Below are positions 7,665 through 13,439 of a stretch of 19,046 nucleotides of DNA, piece after piece. The position numbers and the translations under genes are program-made. Each line of letters begins with the position of its first letter. Positions within the stretch are counted from its first letter, which is position 1. Source of the stretch: JAJNPS01 sp031426185 (GTDB lineage: Bacteria > Pseudomonadota > Alphaproteobacteria > Rhodobacterales > Rhodobacteraceae); assembly GCA_031426185.1 (NCBI GenBank), contig JANPKV010000100.1, forward strand, positions 1-19,046. Direction: 5' to 3'. The notes under the pieces are model-generated. The model made no database searches. It was not told where the DNA came from and was given only the letters and a program-made list of their open reading frames with translations.

Positions 7665-7874
7665 ATGTCCGGCCCCAGACTGGACGATCCCGATATGGTG
7701 CTGAGCGTGTTGTTCGACCGCTGGCCGGAAACCTCGCAAGTATTCCTGTCGCGCAGGATGCTGTGTTTCGGCTGTCCGATCGCCCCTTTTCACACCGTGA
7801 TCGACGCATGTGCGGAATATGGTCTGGACGAGGTGGCGTTCCGCGCCGACCTGCGTGCAGCCGTGGCGCGCTGA
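7665..7874 (+). CDS. DUF1858 domain small CxxC protein
   Basis: A 69-residue protein matching the DUF1858 type, described as a hybrid-cluster-protein-associated redox disulfide domain. It contains a CFGC motif (Cys34 and Cys37) within the typical MLCFGCPIAPF stretch, plus Cys49 in the following helix, and it lacks a signal peptide or membrane segment. Such proteins are common near anaerobic, nitric oxide and nitrite metabolism genes, but their biochemical role is not settled. The ATG at 7665 follows a strong AAGGAGG ribosome site (7654-7660). A Crp/Fnr-type palindrome sits upstream, so it is probably induced together with nirK and pseudoazurin. It is transcribed toward the regulator gene, whose end is 34 bp away. 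A redox or metal-cluster role is inferred only from the CxxC. Confidence 0.85.
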   Translation: MSGPRLDDPDMVLSVLFDRWPETSQVFLSRRMLCFGCPIAPFHTVIDACAEYGLDEVAFRADLRAAVAR

Positions 7875-7908
7875 GCGGCGCGCAGAATATCCGCTCGCAA
7901 GCGCGCGG

Positions 7909-8604
7909 TCAGGCGGCAGCGCTGCTGAGCAGGACCAACCGGTGGGGTGCCGTGACGGTGATCTTGCGGCGTTCCGACAGCACGATGCCGTCCCTTTCCC
8001 ACGCGCTCAGCAACCGGCTGACGGTGTGCAGCGTGGTGCCGGTCATGTCGGAGATGTTCTGCCGGGTGATCGGCAAGCCGATCTCGATGCCGCCGTCGAC
8101 CTTGCGGCCAGTCTGCGTGACCAGTCGCAGGATGGCATTCGCCACGCGCTGTTCGACCTGCTGGGTTGCCATCTCGACGATCCGGTTGCCCATCTCGCCC
8201 AGCCTTGCGCCGACCGTAGCATAGGTCTCGGTGGCAAAACCGTCGTAGTCTCGCGTGAAGGTCGCCCAAAGCCGGTTGGGCCAGGCCAGCGCCAGACACT
8301 CATCCGCCGTCATCGCGGTGGCCGGATAGACCGTGCGCCCCAGCGCCGCCCCGATGCCGAACAACTGCCCCGGCGCGATGTGCAATGCGATGATCTGGTC
8401 GCCCTCGGGCGTCGTGCGGATGACCCTGACATGGCCGTCAAGCAGCAGGAAGAACCGGTCGACCGGCTGGCCTTCGCTGAACACCGCCATGCCGGAATCA
8501 AATCGATGCGGCGTCGCGGCATCCAGGATTTCGCGGATCTGCGCGCGGGTCAGTTTGCAGAACGGAGGCAACTTGGTGAGCAGGCTTTCGTCAAGTTTCT
8601 TCAC
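7909..8604 (-). CDS. Crp/Fnr family transcriptional regulator (NnrR/DNR-like)
   Basis: A 231-residue regulator with an N-terminal cyclic-nucleotide-binding-type beta-roll (about 10-120), a dimerisation helix (about 122-160) and a C-terminal winged HTH (about 165-225). Only two cysteines exist (Cys16, Cys103), so it cannot carry the FNR [4Fe-4S] cluster. This fits the NO-sensing NnrR/DNR groups. The recognition helix reads TLHTVSRLLSAWE: Ser196 and Arg197 match FNR S212 and R213, but His193 replaces FNR Glu209. I chose GTG at 8604 rather than the GTG at 8631. The former has GGAGG six bases upstream, while the latter would put the operator inside the gene. It is divergent from pseudoazurin and shares the palindrome at 8620-8633 with it, which suggests autoregulation. 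nnrR is likely but not proven. Confidence 0.88.
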   Translation of the reverse strand: MKKLDESLLTKLPPFCKLTRAQIREILDAATPHRFDSGMAVFSEGQPVDRFFLLLDGHVRVIRTTPEGDQIIALHIAPGQLFGIGAALGRTVYPATAMTADECLALAWPNRLWATFTRDYDGFATETYATVGARLGEMGNRIVEMATQQVEQRVANAILRLVTQTGRKVDGGIEIGLPITRQNISDMTGTTLHTVSRLLSAWERDGIVLSERRKITVTAPHRLVLLSSAAA

Positions 8605-8619
8605 ACAAAGCCTCCGATG

Positions 8620-8633
8620 TTGTGGCAGCACAA
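8620..8633. promoter_or_regulatory. Shared Crp/Fnr-type operator between regulator and pseudoazurin
   Basis: TTGTGGCAGCACAA is a perfect 5-4-5 palindrome (TTGTG-GCAG-CACAA). It is 71 bp before the pseudoazurin ATG, suitable for activation, and only 15 bp before the regulator's GTG, abutting its ribosome site. The second position suggests binding would block the regulator's own transcript, while the same dimer could activate pseudoazurin. No clear -10 hexamer is seen at the expected distance toward pseudoazurin, so the promoter itself is uncertain. Confidence 0.7.
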
Positions 8634-8703
8634 CGAGCCGGCGGCGACTTTAGCCCAGAACCGGGGCAAGACCAATCGCTTCTGTTCCCAGAAAGGACAC
8701 CCG

Positions 8704-9138
8704 ATGTTCCCGAAACTTGTCGCTGCCAGCCTTGCCGTCCTGCTGCTGGCCCCTGCCGTCCAGGCGGAAAACTTTGACGTGCTGATGCTGAACAAGGGCG
8801 CCGAGGGTGCCATGGTGTTCGAGCCTGCCTTCGTGAAGGCTGCTGTCGGCGACACCGTCACCTTCATCTCCACCGACAAGGGCCACAATGCCGAAGGCAT
8901 CAAAGGCATGCTGCCCGAGGGGGTCGAGGAGTTCAAAAGCGACATGGGCAAGGACTATGTGATGACCCTGACCGCCGAGGGCCTGTACGGCGTCAAATGC
9001 ACCCCGCATTACACCATGGGCATGGTCGCGCTGATCCAGGCCGGCGCCCCGGTCAATCAGGATGCCGTGACCGGCGTGGTGCTGAAAGGCAAGGCAAAGG
9101 CCCGCTTTGAGCCGTTGTTTGCACAGATCGCAGAATAG
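8704..9138 (+). CDS. Pseudoazurin, periplasmic type 1 copper electron carrier
   Basis: A 144-residue cupredoxin that carries electrons from the cytochrome bc1/c pool to copper nitrite reductase in the periplasm. A Sec signal peptide covers residues 1-21, with cleavage after VQA. The copper ligands are His61 (KGHNAE), Cys99 and His102 (KCTPH) and Met107 (MGM), matching His40, Cys78, His81 and Met86 of mature pseudoazurins. The ATG at 8704 has AAAGGA six bases upstream. The long in-frame extension before it is antisense to the regulator and was discarded. A terminator follows 17 bp after the stop. Its divergence from the Crp/Fnr regulator and closeness to nirK point to a role as NirK's donor. 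Confidence 0.95.
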   Translation: MFPKLVAASLAVLLLAPAVQAENFDVLMLNKGAEGAMVFEPAFVKAAVGDTVTFISTDKGHNAEGIKGMLPEGVEEFKSDMGKDYVMTLTAEGLYGVKCTPHYTMGMVALIQAGAPVNQDAVTGVVLKGKAKARFEPLFAQIAE

Positions 9139-9155
9139 ATTCCGCAACCTTGCGC

Positions 9156-9186
9156 AAGGCGGCTCCTGCAACGGGGCCGCCTTTTG
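9156..9186 (+). terminator. Rho-independent terminator of pseudoazurin
   Basis: An 11-bp stem (9156-9166 pairing with 9173-9183, one T-G wobble, loop TGCAAC) is followed by a short T run ending in TTTTG. It sits 17 bp after the pseudoazurin stop and separates that gene from the convergent nirV. Confidence 0.8.
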
Positions 9187-9254
9187 CTGTGGCACTTGTC
9201 AGGGTTACCCTCCCGGGACTGGCGGGATCCGTTGCATGGCACCAGCAGGCGATG

Positions 9255-10061
9255 CTACCCCGTCTCCCGCACCAGTCGAAACCCCAGATAGTCCGGCGGC
9301 ACGCCAGCTGCACAGCCTCCCGACCGAGCATCGCGGATGAAGTCGATCACGAAGGCGCGGTGCTTGCCCTGCACGGCCCGCACCCCGCAATAGTCCGACT
9401 GCGTCAGGATGGCCGCGCCGTCCGGCGACAGCGTGCCGTTCTGAAAACAGGTCTCTGTCCATTCCCAGATGTTGCCGGAAACGTCCGCCAGTCCGGCGGA
9501 ATTCACCCCGTAGTAGCCAAGCGGATGGGCCACAAGGTCTGCCTCGCCGCGCAACTCTACCTCGCGCTGATAGCTTGCGATCCAGCGGCGCGAGGGGTCG
9601 GCGCTGTTGGCCGCATCCGAAAGCCCATCCTCGCTGCCCCGTTCAGCTGCGGCGCGCAACCATTCGGCATCCGTGGGCAAGCGCCACGTCTGTCCGGTCC
9701 GGTCCGAAAGCCAGACCGCATAGGCCGTGGCATCCATGTGGTTGATCCCGGTCTGGGCAAAGTCGGCCCGTCCCCCGGACGGTGCGGCTGCGCAGGCACC
9801 CTCGGTCGCGCAAAGGGCATAGGCGGCCTCGCTGACCTGGTACGTCATGATGTCCAGGGCGCGTGCGTTCAGCGGTTGTAATGGCGCGTCGACCACGCGG
9901 GTGCCTTGCCGGAATTCCCCCGCCGGTCGGTACTGTTGATGAGCGGCGGCGATGCGAATGGTGTCGGGAGCGTGCAACGAAGTCATACGGTACGGCCAAA
10001 GCATAACTGCGGCCCCCGAGCCGGCCACGACCACCAAAGCAAGGGCGACCCGGCGTTTCAC
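9255..10061 (-). CDS. nirV: NirV, SUMF1/formylglycine-generating-enzyme-fold protein next to nirK
   Basis: A 268-residue exported or membrane-anchored protein of the SUMF1/FGE-sulfatase family, commonly found just after nirK in denitrifiers. Its exact function is unsettled. The N-terminus MKRRVALALVVVAGSGAAVML is a signal or anchor segment. The domain shows the hallmark YGVNSAGLADVSGNIWEWTE (184-203), a TWRLPTDAEWLRAA segment (125-138) and the terminal LGFRLVRE. Near the FGE active site only Cys250 (SGGCAAG) is present instead of the paired cysteines, so formylglycine chemistry is unlikely. The start is GTG at 10061, with AGGGGGG five bases before it; the in-frame extension reaches into nirK and lacks a signal sequence. 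It lies 67 bp after nirK, separated by a strong hairpin. Confidence 0.88.
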   Translation of the reverse strand: MKRRVALALVVVAGSGAAVMLWPYRMTSLHAPDTIRIAAAHQQYRPAGEFRQGTRVVDAPLQPLNARALDIMTYQVSEAAYALCATEGACAAAPSGGRADFAQTGINHMDATAYAVWLSDRTGQTWRLPTDAEWLRAAAERGSEDGLSDAANSADPSRRWIASYQREVELRGEADLVAHPLGYYGVNSAGLADVSGNIWEWTETCFQNGTLSPDGAAILTQSDYCGVRAVQGKHRAFVIDFIRDARSGGCAAGVPPDYLGFRLVRETG

Positions 10062-10083
10062 ATGCACCCCCCTGACGAAAACG

Positions 10084-10107
10084 GGCGGCCCCCAACCCGG
10101 GGCCGCC
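10084..10107 (-). other. Strong hairpin between nirK and nirV
   Basis: A perfect 9-bp stem (10084-10092 with 10099-10107, six-base loop) sits in the 67-bp gap after nirK. On the transcribed strand it is followed by CGTTTTCG, a weak T run. It could be a partial terminator, lowering nirV relative to nirK, or an mRNA 3'-end stabiliser for nirK. Confidence 0.65.
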
Positions 10108-10128
10108 TGCATGTCCGCAAATCTGCTA

Positions 10129-11280
10129 TCATGGCAGGGCGGTGCGTCCTTCATGTGCCACGTCGTATTCGACCGGGGCCACAACCTGTTCCATGAGGTC
10201 GTTGTTCCAGTTGCCGCCGACGATCACATGCGCCGTGGCCCCCAGATTGACCGCCTCGATCAGGTTGTGATTGACGTAGGCGTAGACCCCCGGCTGCAAG
10301 AACGTATACAGCGCGGCCCCGGCTGATCCGCCCCGGATGAACCATGTCTCCAGATCGCGTTCGGGCGCATTGTTGAACTTGCCGGTTTCCCAGACCAGAT
10401 CGCCATGCCCTCCGATCAGGTGGGGGCGGGTGTCACGGTTGGCCTGGCTGTGGATGAACAGGACCGTCTCTCCCTGTTCGGCCGTCAGCGCGTTGTCGCC
10501 CGTCAGGGCACCGACACGGCCATTGAACACCACATGCGACGGGATCAGACCGTTCATCACGGCAAGAGTCTCGGGGTAGCTTTCGCCGGGATCGGCAAAA
10601 CGCATATAGGCACCATCCCCCCCGCGCGGGATGTAGAAATCGTTCTCCCCGATATAGTAGACCCGATCATACGAGACCGGCTGGCCCAGGTGGTCCTTCA
10701 GCCCGTCTCGCGGCAGCACCATGATGGCACCCGACATGCCCGACACCACATGCCAGGGGATCATCGGGCCGCCCGGGGCGCAGTGATACACGAACACCCC
10801 CGGGCGTGTGGCCTTGAACCGCAGCACCGCTTTCTCGCCGGGGTTCACCAGTGTCAGCGACCCGCCCCCGAGCGCGCCGGTGGCGGCGTGGAAATCGATG
10901 TTGTGCTGCATCATGTTTTCGGGCGAGTTGAACAGGGTCAGCTCAACATAATCACCTTCGTGCACCACCATCAGCGGGCCTGGAACCGAGCCGTTGAACG
11001 TCATCGCCTGCATCCAGGCGTCCTCGTCCACCTGCAGTTCCTTTTCCACGATCTTCATCTCGAACTCGACGATCTGCGGGCCGACCGTTGCCACCTGTTC
11101 ATGGGCATGAACGAAGGGCGGGGCGACCAGCTTGACCTTGCGCCGGGTCATCGCCGACAGATCGACCGGCGCGGCACCGGAGGTGTCCATCACCTCTTCT
11201 GCGGCGACGGTCGTCTTGAGAACATAGGGCGAAGCGGCGACCATGGCGGCCCCCATGAGTGCAGCGCGTCTGGTCAGCAT
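10129..11280 (-). CDS. nirK: Copper-containing nitrite reductase NirK (class I)
   Basis: A 383-residue periplasmic enzyme that reduces nitrite to nitric oxide, the committing step of denitrification. The N-terminus LTRRAALMGAAMVAA is a twin-arginine signal. Two cupredoxin domains follow. Type 1 copper ligands are His126, Cys167, His177 and Met182. Type 2 copper ligands are His131, His166 and His338 (YVNHNL). The catalytic pair is Asp129 (NID) and His287 (RPHLIGG). These match His95, Cys136, His145, Met150, His100, His135, His306, Asp98 and His255 of the Alcaligenes enzyme. One residue is inserted in the CAPGGPMIPWH loop, a variant I recall from Rhodobacter-type enzymes. The start has AAAGGA shortly upstream. 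A Crp/Fnr palindrome lies 64 bp before it. All residues needed for activity are present. Confidence 0.98.
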   Translation of the reverse strand: MLTRRAALMGAAMVAASPYVLKTTVAAEEVMDTSGAAPVDLSAMTRRKVKLVAPPFVHAHEQVATVGPQIVEFEMKIVEKELQVDEDAWMQAMTFNGSVPGPLMVVHEGDYVELTLFNSPENMMQHNIDFHAATGALGGGSLTLVNPGEKAVLRFKATRPGVFVYHCAPGGPMIPWHVVSGMSGAIMVLPRDGLKDHLGQPVSYDRVYYIGENDFYIPRGGDGAYMRFADPGESYPETLAVMNGLIPSHVVFNGRVGALTGDNALTAEQGETVLFIHSQANRDTRPHLIGGHGDLVWETGKFNNAPERDLETWFIRGGSAGAALYTFLQPGVYAYVNHNLIEAVNLGATAHVIVGGNWNNDLMEQVVAPVEYDVAHEGRTALP

Positions 11281-11315
11281 CTGGTTTTCCTTTCAGGACT
11301 GGGGCGTTGTCCCGA

Positions 11316-11357
11316 AACCTAGCGACCTGCCGCGCCGCCTTCGTTGTGATGCCGCAA
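11316..11357 (-). promoter_or_regulatory. nirK promoter: Crp/Fnr-type operator plus -10
   Basis: On the minus strand the operator TTGCGGCATCACAA occupies 11357-11344 and shares the half-site CACAA with the sites at 7590 and 8620. A -10-like TAGGTT lies at 11321-11316. If transcription starts near 11309, the operator is centred at -41.5 and the hexamer falls at about -12 to -7, the class II activator layout. That leaves a leader of about 29 nt. The remaining intergenic DNA up to 11423 holds a 6-bp hairpin (11380-11395) without a T run, possibly the end of the usp transcript. Confidence 0.72.
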
Positions 11358-11423
11358 CGTTCGCTGCGGTTTGTCGGGCTGGCGCGATGGCGCCAACCCG
11401 CAACCCGATCACCAAAAGCTGCG

Positions 11424-12260
11424 TCAGTGCGAAAGAAGGACCGCCAGCCTCAGATCCGACAACACGCCCATGGTCGCGCCACCCAGAATGAAATCGCGCA
11501 GGCGGGAATGACCAAAGCCACCCATCGCCAGAAGCTGAGCGCCCTGTGACAGGGCCGTCTCTTGCAGCGCCGTCGCGATGGTGCGCCCGTTCAGCGAGAC
11601 GTTGACCATCTTGGCGGTGTATCCGCGACGTTCCAGCGATGCCGCCAGGGTCTGCGCCATGCCAGAGCCGTGCAGCGACTTTTCACCCTGCACCGTCACC
11701 ACCGAAATGCGCCCGTCCGGCGCGAGGAACGGCAGCGCATCGCACAGAGCCCGCGCGGCAACCCGGCTTCCGTCCCACGCGACGGCGATGTGATCAACGG
11801 TGCCCACAGTGGTCGAGGGCGGAACAAGGATCACCGGCACGCCTGCGCCAAACACCAGCGACTGCGCCATGTCCTGCGCCGAGATGGTTTCGGCAGACCA
11901 GGGCAGCAGCGCAAGATCGAAGGTCCGCGCCTCGGCCGTGGCGGCATCCAGGGCGGCACCAAGCACCGCCGTATGGCTGACAACCGACAGGTTGAGCGCG
12001 GGCGGTGCGGCGGCCTTGATCATCGCTTCGAGGCGGGCGCATTCCTCTTTGCTGTGTTGTTCGGCGGCGCGCGCCATGCCTTCGACGTTGATGAGATAGC
12101 CGCCAATCGGCGAGGCCGTCTGCGGGACGTCCACCGCGAAGGTCGAGACATGCAATCCGCAACCCAGCGAAGCTGCAAAGCCGACCGCAGCCAGGATGGC
12201 CGGGTCCGGAGCCGCTTCGGGATGGGTGTTCAGCGGCAGATAGGCGATCCGGTTGGGCAT
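11424..12260 (-). CDS. Universal stress protein, tandem UspA domains
   Basis: A 278-residue cytoplasmic protein with two UspA-like domains (about 1-140 and 145-278). The second carries the nucleotide-binding-type motif GGFGHSRLRDFILGG near the C-terminus, close to the G-2x-G-9x-G pattern but without the usual following Ser/Thr. The first domain lacks that motif, as is common for tandem Usp proteins. I chose ATG 12260 because AGGA (12272-12269) is 8 nt upstream; the ATG at 12275 has no ribosome site and would add five residues. A perfect FNR box lies 114 bp upstream, so low-oxygen induction is expected. Tandem Usp proteins are often made by denitrifiers and phototrophs under oxygen limitation. 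The ligand and partner are unknown. Confidence 0.88.
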   Translation of the reverse strand: MPNRIAYLPLNTHPEAAPDPAILAAVGFAASLGCGLHVSTFAVDVPQTASPIGGYLINVEGMARAAEQHSKEECARLEAMIKAAAPPALNLSVVSHTAVLGAALDAATAEARTFDLALLPWSAETISAQDMAQSLVFGAGVPVILVPPSTTVGTVDHIAVAWDGSRVAARALCDALPFLAPDGRISVVTVQGEKSLHGSGMAQTLAASLERRGYTAKMVNVSLNGRTIATALQETALSQGAQLLAMGGFGHSRLRDFILGGATMGVLSDLRLAVLLSH

Positions 12261-12373
12261 GGGGTACGTCCTCATATGGAAAGGTCATTGTCCGGGCACC
12301 GGGACGCGCAAACGGTCTGCACGCGCCAAAGTGCCCGACACCGCAAAACTGCCTGAAGAAACCTAGACAATCC

Positions 12374-12387
12374 TTGATCCAGATCAA
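12374..12387. promoter_or_regulatory. Perfect FNR box in the divergent usp/HTH promoter region
   Basis: TTGATCCAGATCAA matches the FNR/FnrL consensus TTGAT-N4-ATCAA exactly. Toward the right, TATTCT at 12409-12414 is a fair -10. It would give a start near 12421-12422 with the box at -41.5 and a 20-nt leader with GGGAGAG before the HTH gene. Toward the left, TAGGTT at 12365-12360 is too near the box for the same layout, so usp may use another start. The stretch 12261-12441 holds no gene. Confidence 0.85.
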
Positions 12388-12441
12388 TCAAAAGCAACCA
12401 AAAGTCAGTATTCTCAACCAGCAGATCCGGGAGAGCGCCTC

Positions 12442-12684
12442 ATGCCACAGGACCGATATCAGACCGTCCAAGACATTGCCGAACGGCTGGGAGTGGCCGA
12501 GGCCACGGTGCGCCAGTGGATCAAATCCGGTGCCCTTCGCGCCATCGACATCGGCAAGGGCTGGCGCGTCTCCGACACCGATCTCGCGCAGTTCCTGTTG
12601 GCCCGCCAAACGGCGCCTCGCCGCGCGGAAAACCGACCTTCACCAGATGCAAAAAAGGAATACGACGATGAATCGCCTCGCTGA
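12442..12684 (+). CDS. Small excisionase-type helix-turn-helix DNA-binding protein
   Basis: An 80-residue protein. Residues about 5-53 form a MerR/excisionase-like winged HTH (HTH_17 type): TVQDIAERLGVAEATVRQWI, then the basic wing GALRAIDIGKGWRVSDTDL. The last 25 residues are charged and probably disordered. Despite the family name, such proteins are often stand-alone regulators or partners of metabolic genes; no integrase or att site is visible here. The ATG at 12442 follows GGGAGAG and a canonical FNR-type promoter. The gene overlaps the SDR start by 17 bp, so it is the first gene of a three-gene operon. It may autoregulate the operon or bind elsewhere; the target cannot be read from the sequence. 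Confidence 0.85.
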   Translation: MPQDRYQTVQDIAERLGVAEATVRQWIKSGALRAIDIGKGWRVSDTDLAQFLLARQTAPRRAENRPSPDAKKEYDDESPR

Positions 12685-13438
12685 AAAGACCGCCATCGTG
12701 ACGGGGGGTGCCGTCGGCATCGGCCGCGCCTGTGTCATCCGCATGGCCGAGGAAGGCGCCAAGGTGGCCATCCTTGACCGGCAGGAGGCAGAGGGTCAGG
12801 CATTGGCCGCCGAGCTGACCTCCCAGGGGCATGAGGCTGCGTTCTGGCCGGTCGATGTGGCGGACGAGGCCGCGATGAAAGCCGCCATCGACGCCGCAGC
12901 CGCCCGGTTTGGCGGCCTGCATGTGCTGGTGAACAACGCAGGCATTTCCGGCAGCCCCAAGCCCACCGATCAGGTGACCGAGGCGGAATGGGACCTTGTG
13001 CAGGCGGTGAACGTGAAGGGGGTGTTCTTCGGCACCAAGCATGCGATCCCGCATCTGCGCGCGGCGGGAAAAGGCTCGATCATCAACCTGTCGTCCATCG
13101 CGGGGCTGATCGGCATCGGCGGCATCGCGCCCTATCACGCCTCCAAGGGCGCGGTCCGGCTGATGACCAAGAACGACGCCATCACCTATGCGGCCGAAAA
13201 GATCCGGGTGAACTCGATCCACCCCGCCTATATCTGGACGCCGATGGTGGAAAACCACCTGCGCAAAACCGCCCCTGACCTGGAGGCCGCAAAGGCGGCG
13301 GCGGGGGCCGCGCATCCCATCGGCACCATGGGCGAACCCGACGACATCGCTTGGGCCGTGGTCTGGCTGGCCTCGGACGAGGCGAAGTTCGTCACCGGGG
13401 CCGAGATCGTCATCGACGGTGGCTACACGGCGCGCTGA
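12668..13438 (+). CDS. Short-chain dehydrogenase/reductase (SDR)
   Basis: A 256-residue classical SDR with a Rossmann fold. It has the cofactor motif TGGAVGIG (12-19), NNAG, a catalytic Ser in the INLSSIAG segment, the YHASK catalytic Tyr-Lys pair and the C-terminal DGGYTAR. An Asp after beta-strand 2 (AILDRQ, Asp36) suggests NAD+ rather than NADP+. Length and sequence resemble cyclohexanol/3-hydroxy-cyclic-alcohol and glucose-1-dehydrogenase-like members, but the substrate cannot be assigned. The ATG at 12668 has AAAGGAA upstream and overlaps the HTH gene by 17 bp; the longer in-frame extension crosses the promoter region and was rejected. It is followed one base later by the P-type ATPase, so all three genes share the FNR-type promoter. 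Why a dehydrogenase is tied to a cation pump is not clear. Confidence 0.9.
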   Translation: MNRLAEKTAIVTGGAVGIGRACVIRMAEEGAKVAILDRQEAEGQALAAELTSQGHEAAFWPVDVADEAAMKAAIDAAAARFGGLHVLVNNAGISGSPKPTDQVTEAEWDLVQAVNVKGVFFGTKHAIPHLRAAGKGSIINLSSIAGLIGIGGIAPYHASKGAVRLMTKNDAITYAAEKIRVNSIHPAYIWTPMVENHLRKTAPDLEAAKAAAGAAHPIGTMGEPDDIAWAVVWLASDEAKFVTGAEIVIDGGYTAR

Positions 13439-13439
13439 G

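Noticed and set aside
8605..8631. Alternative GTG start for the Crp/Fnr regulator
   Set aside because: The upstream GTG overlaps the palindrome and lacks a ribosome site; GTG 8604 has GGAGG at ideal spacing.
7810..8703. In-frame extension upstream of pseudoazurin
   Set aside because: It would place about 300 residues before an obvious Sec signal peptide and is antisense to the Crp/Fnr regulator.
12442..12684. Excisionase-like protein as a sign of a prophage or integrative element
   Set aside because: No integrase, transposase, tRNA target or flanking repeat is visible, and the gene is fused by overlap to a metabolic operon with an FNR promoter.
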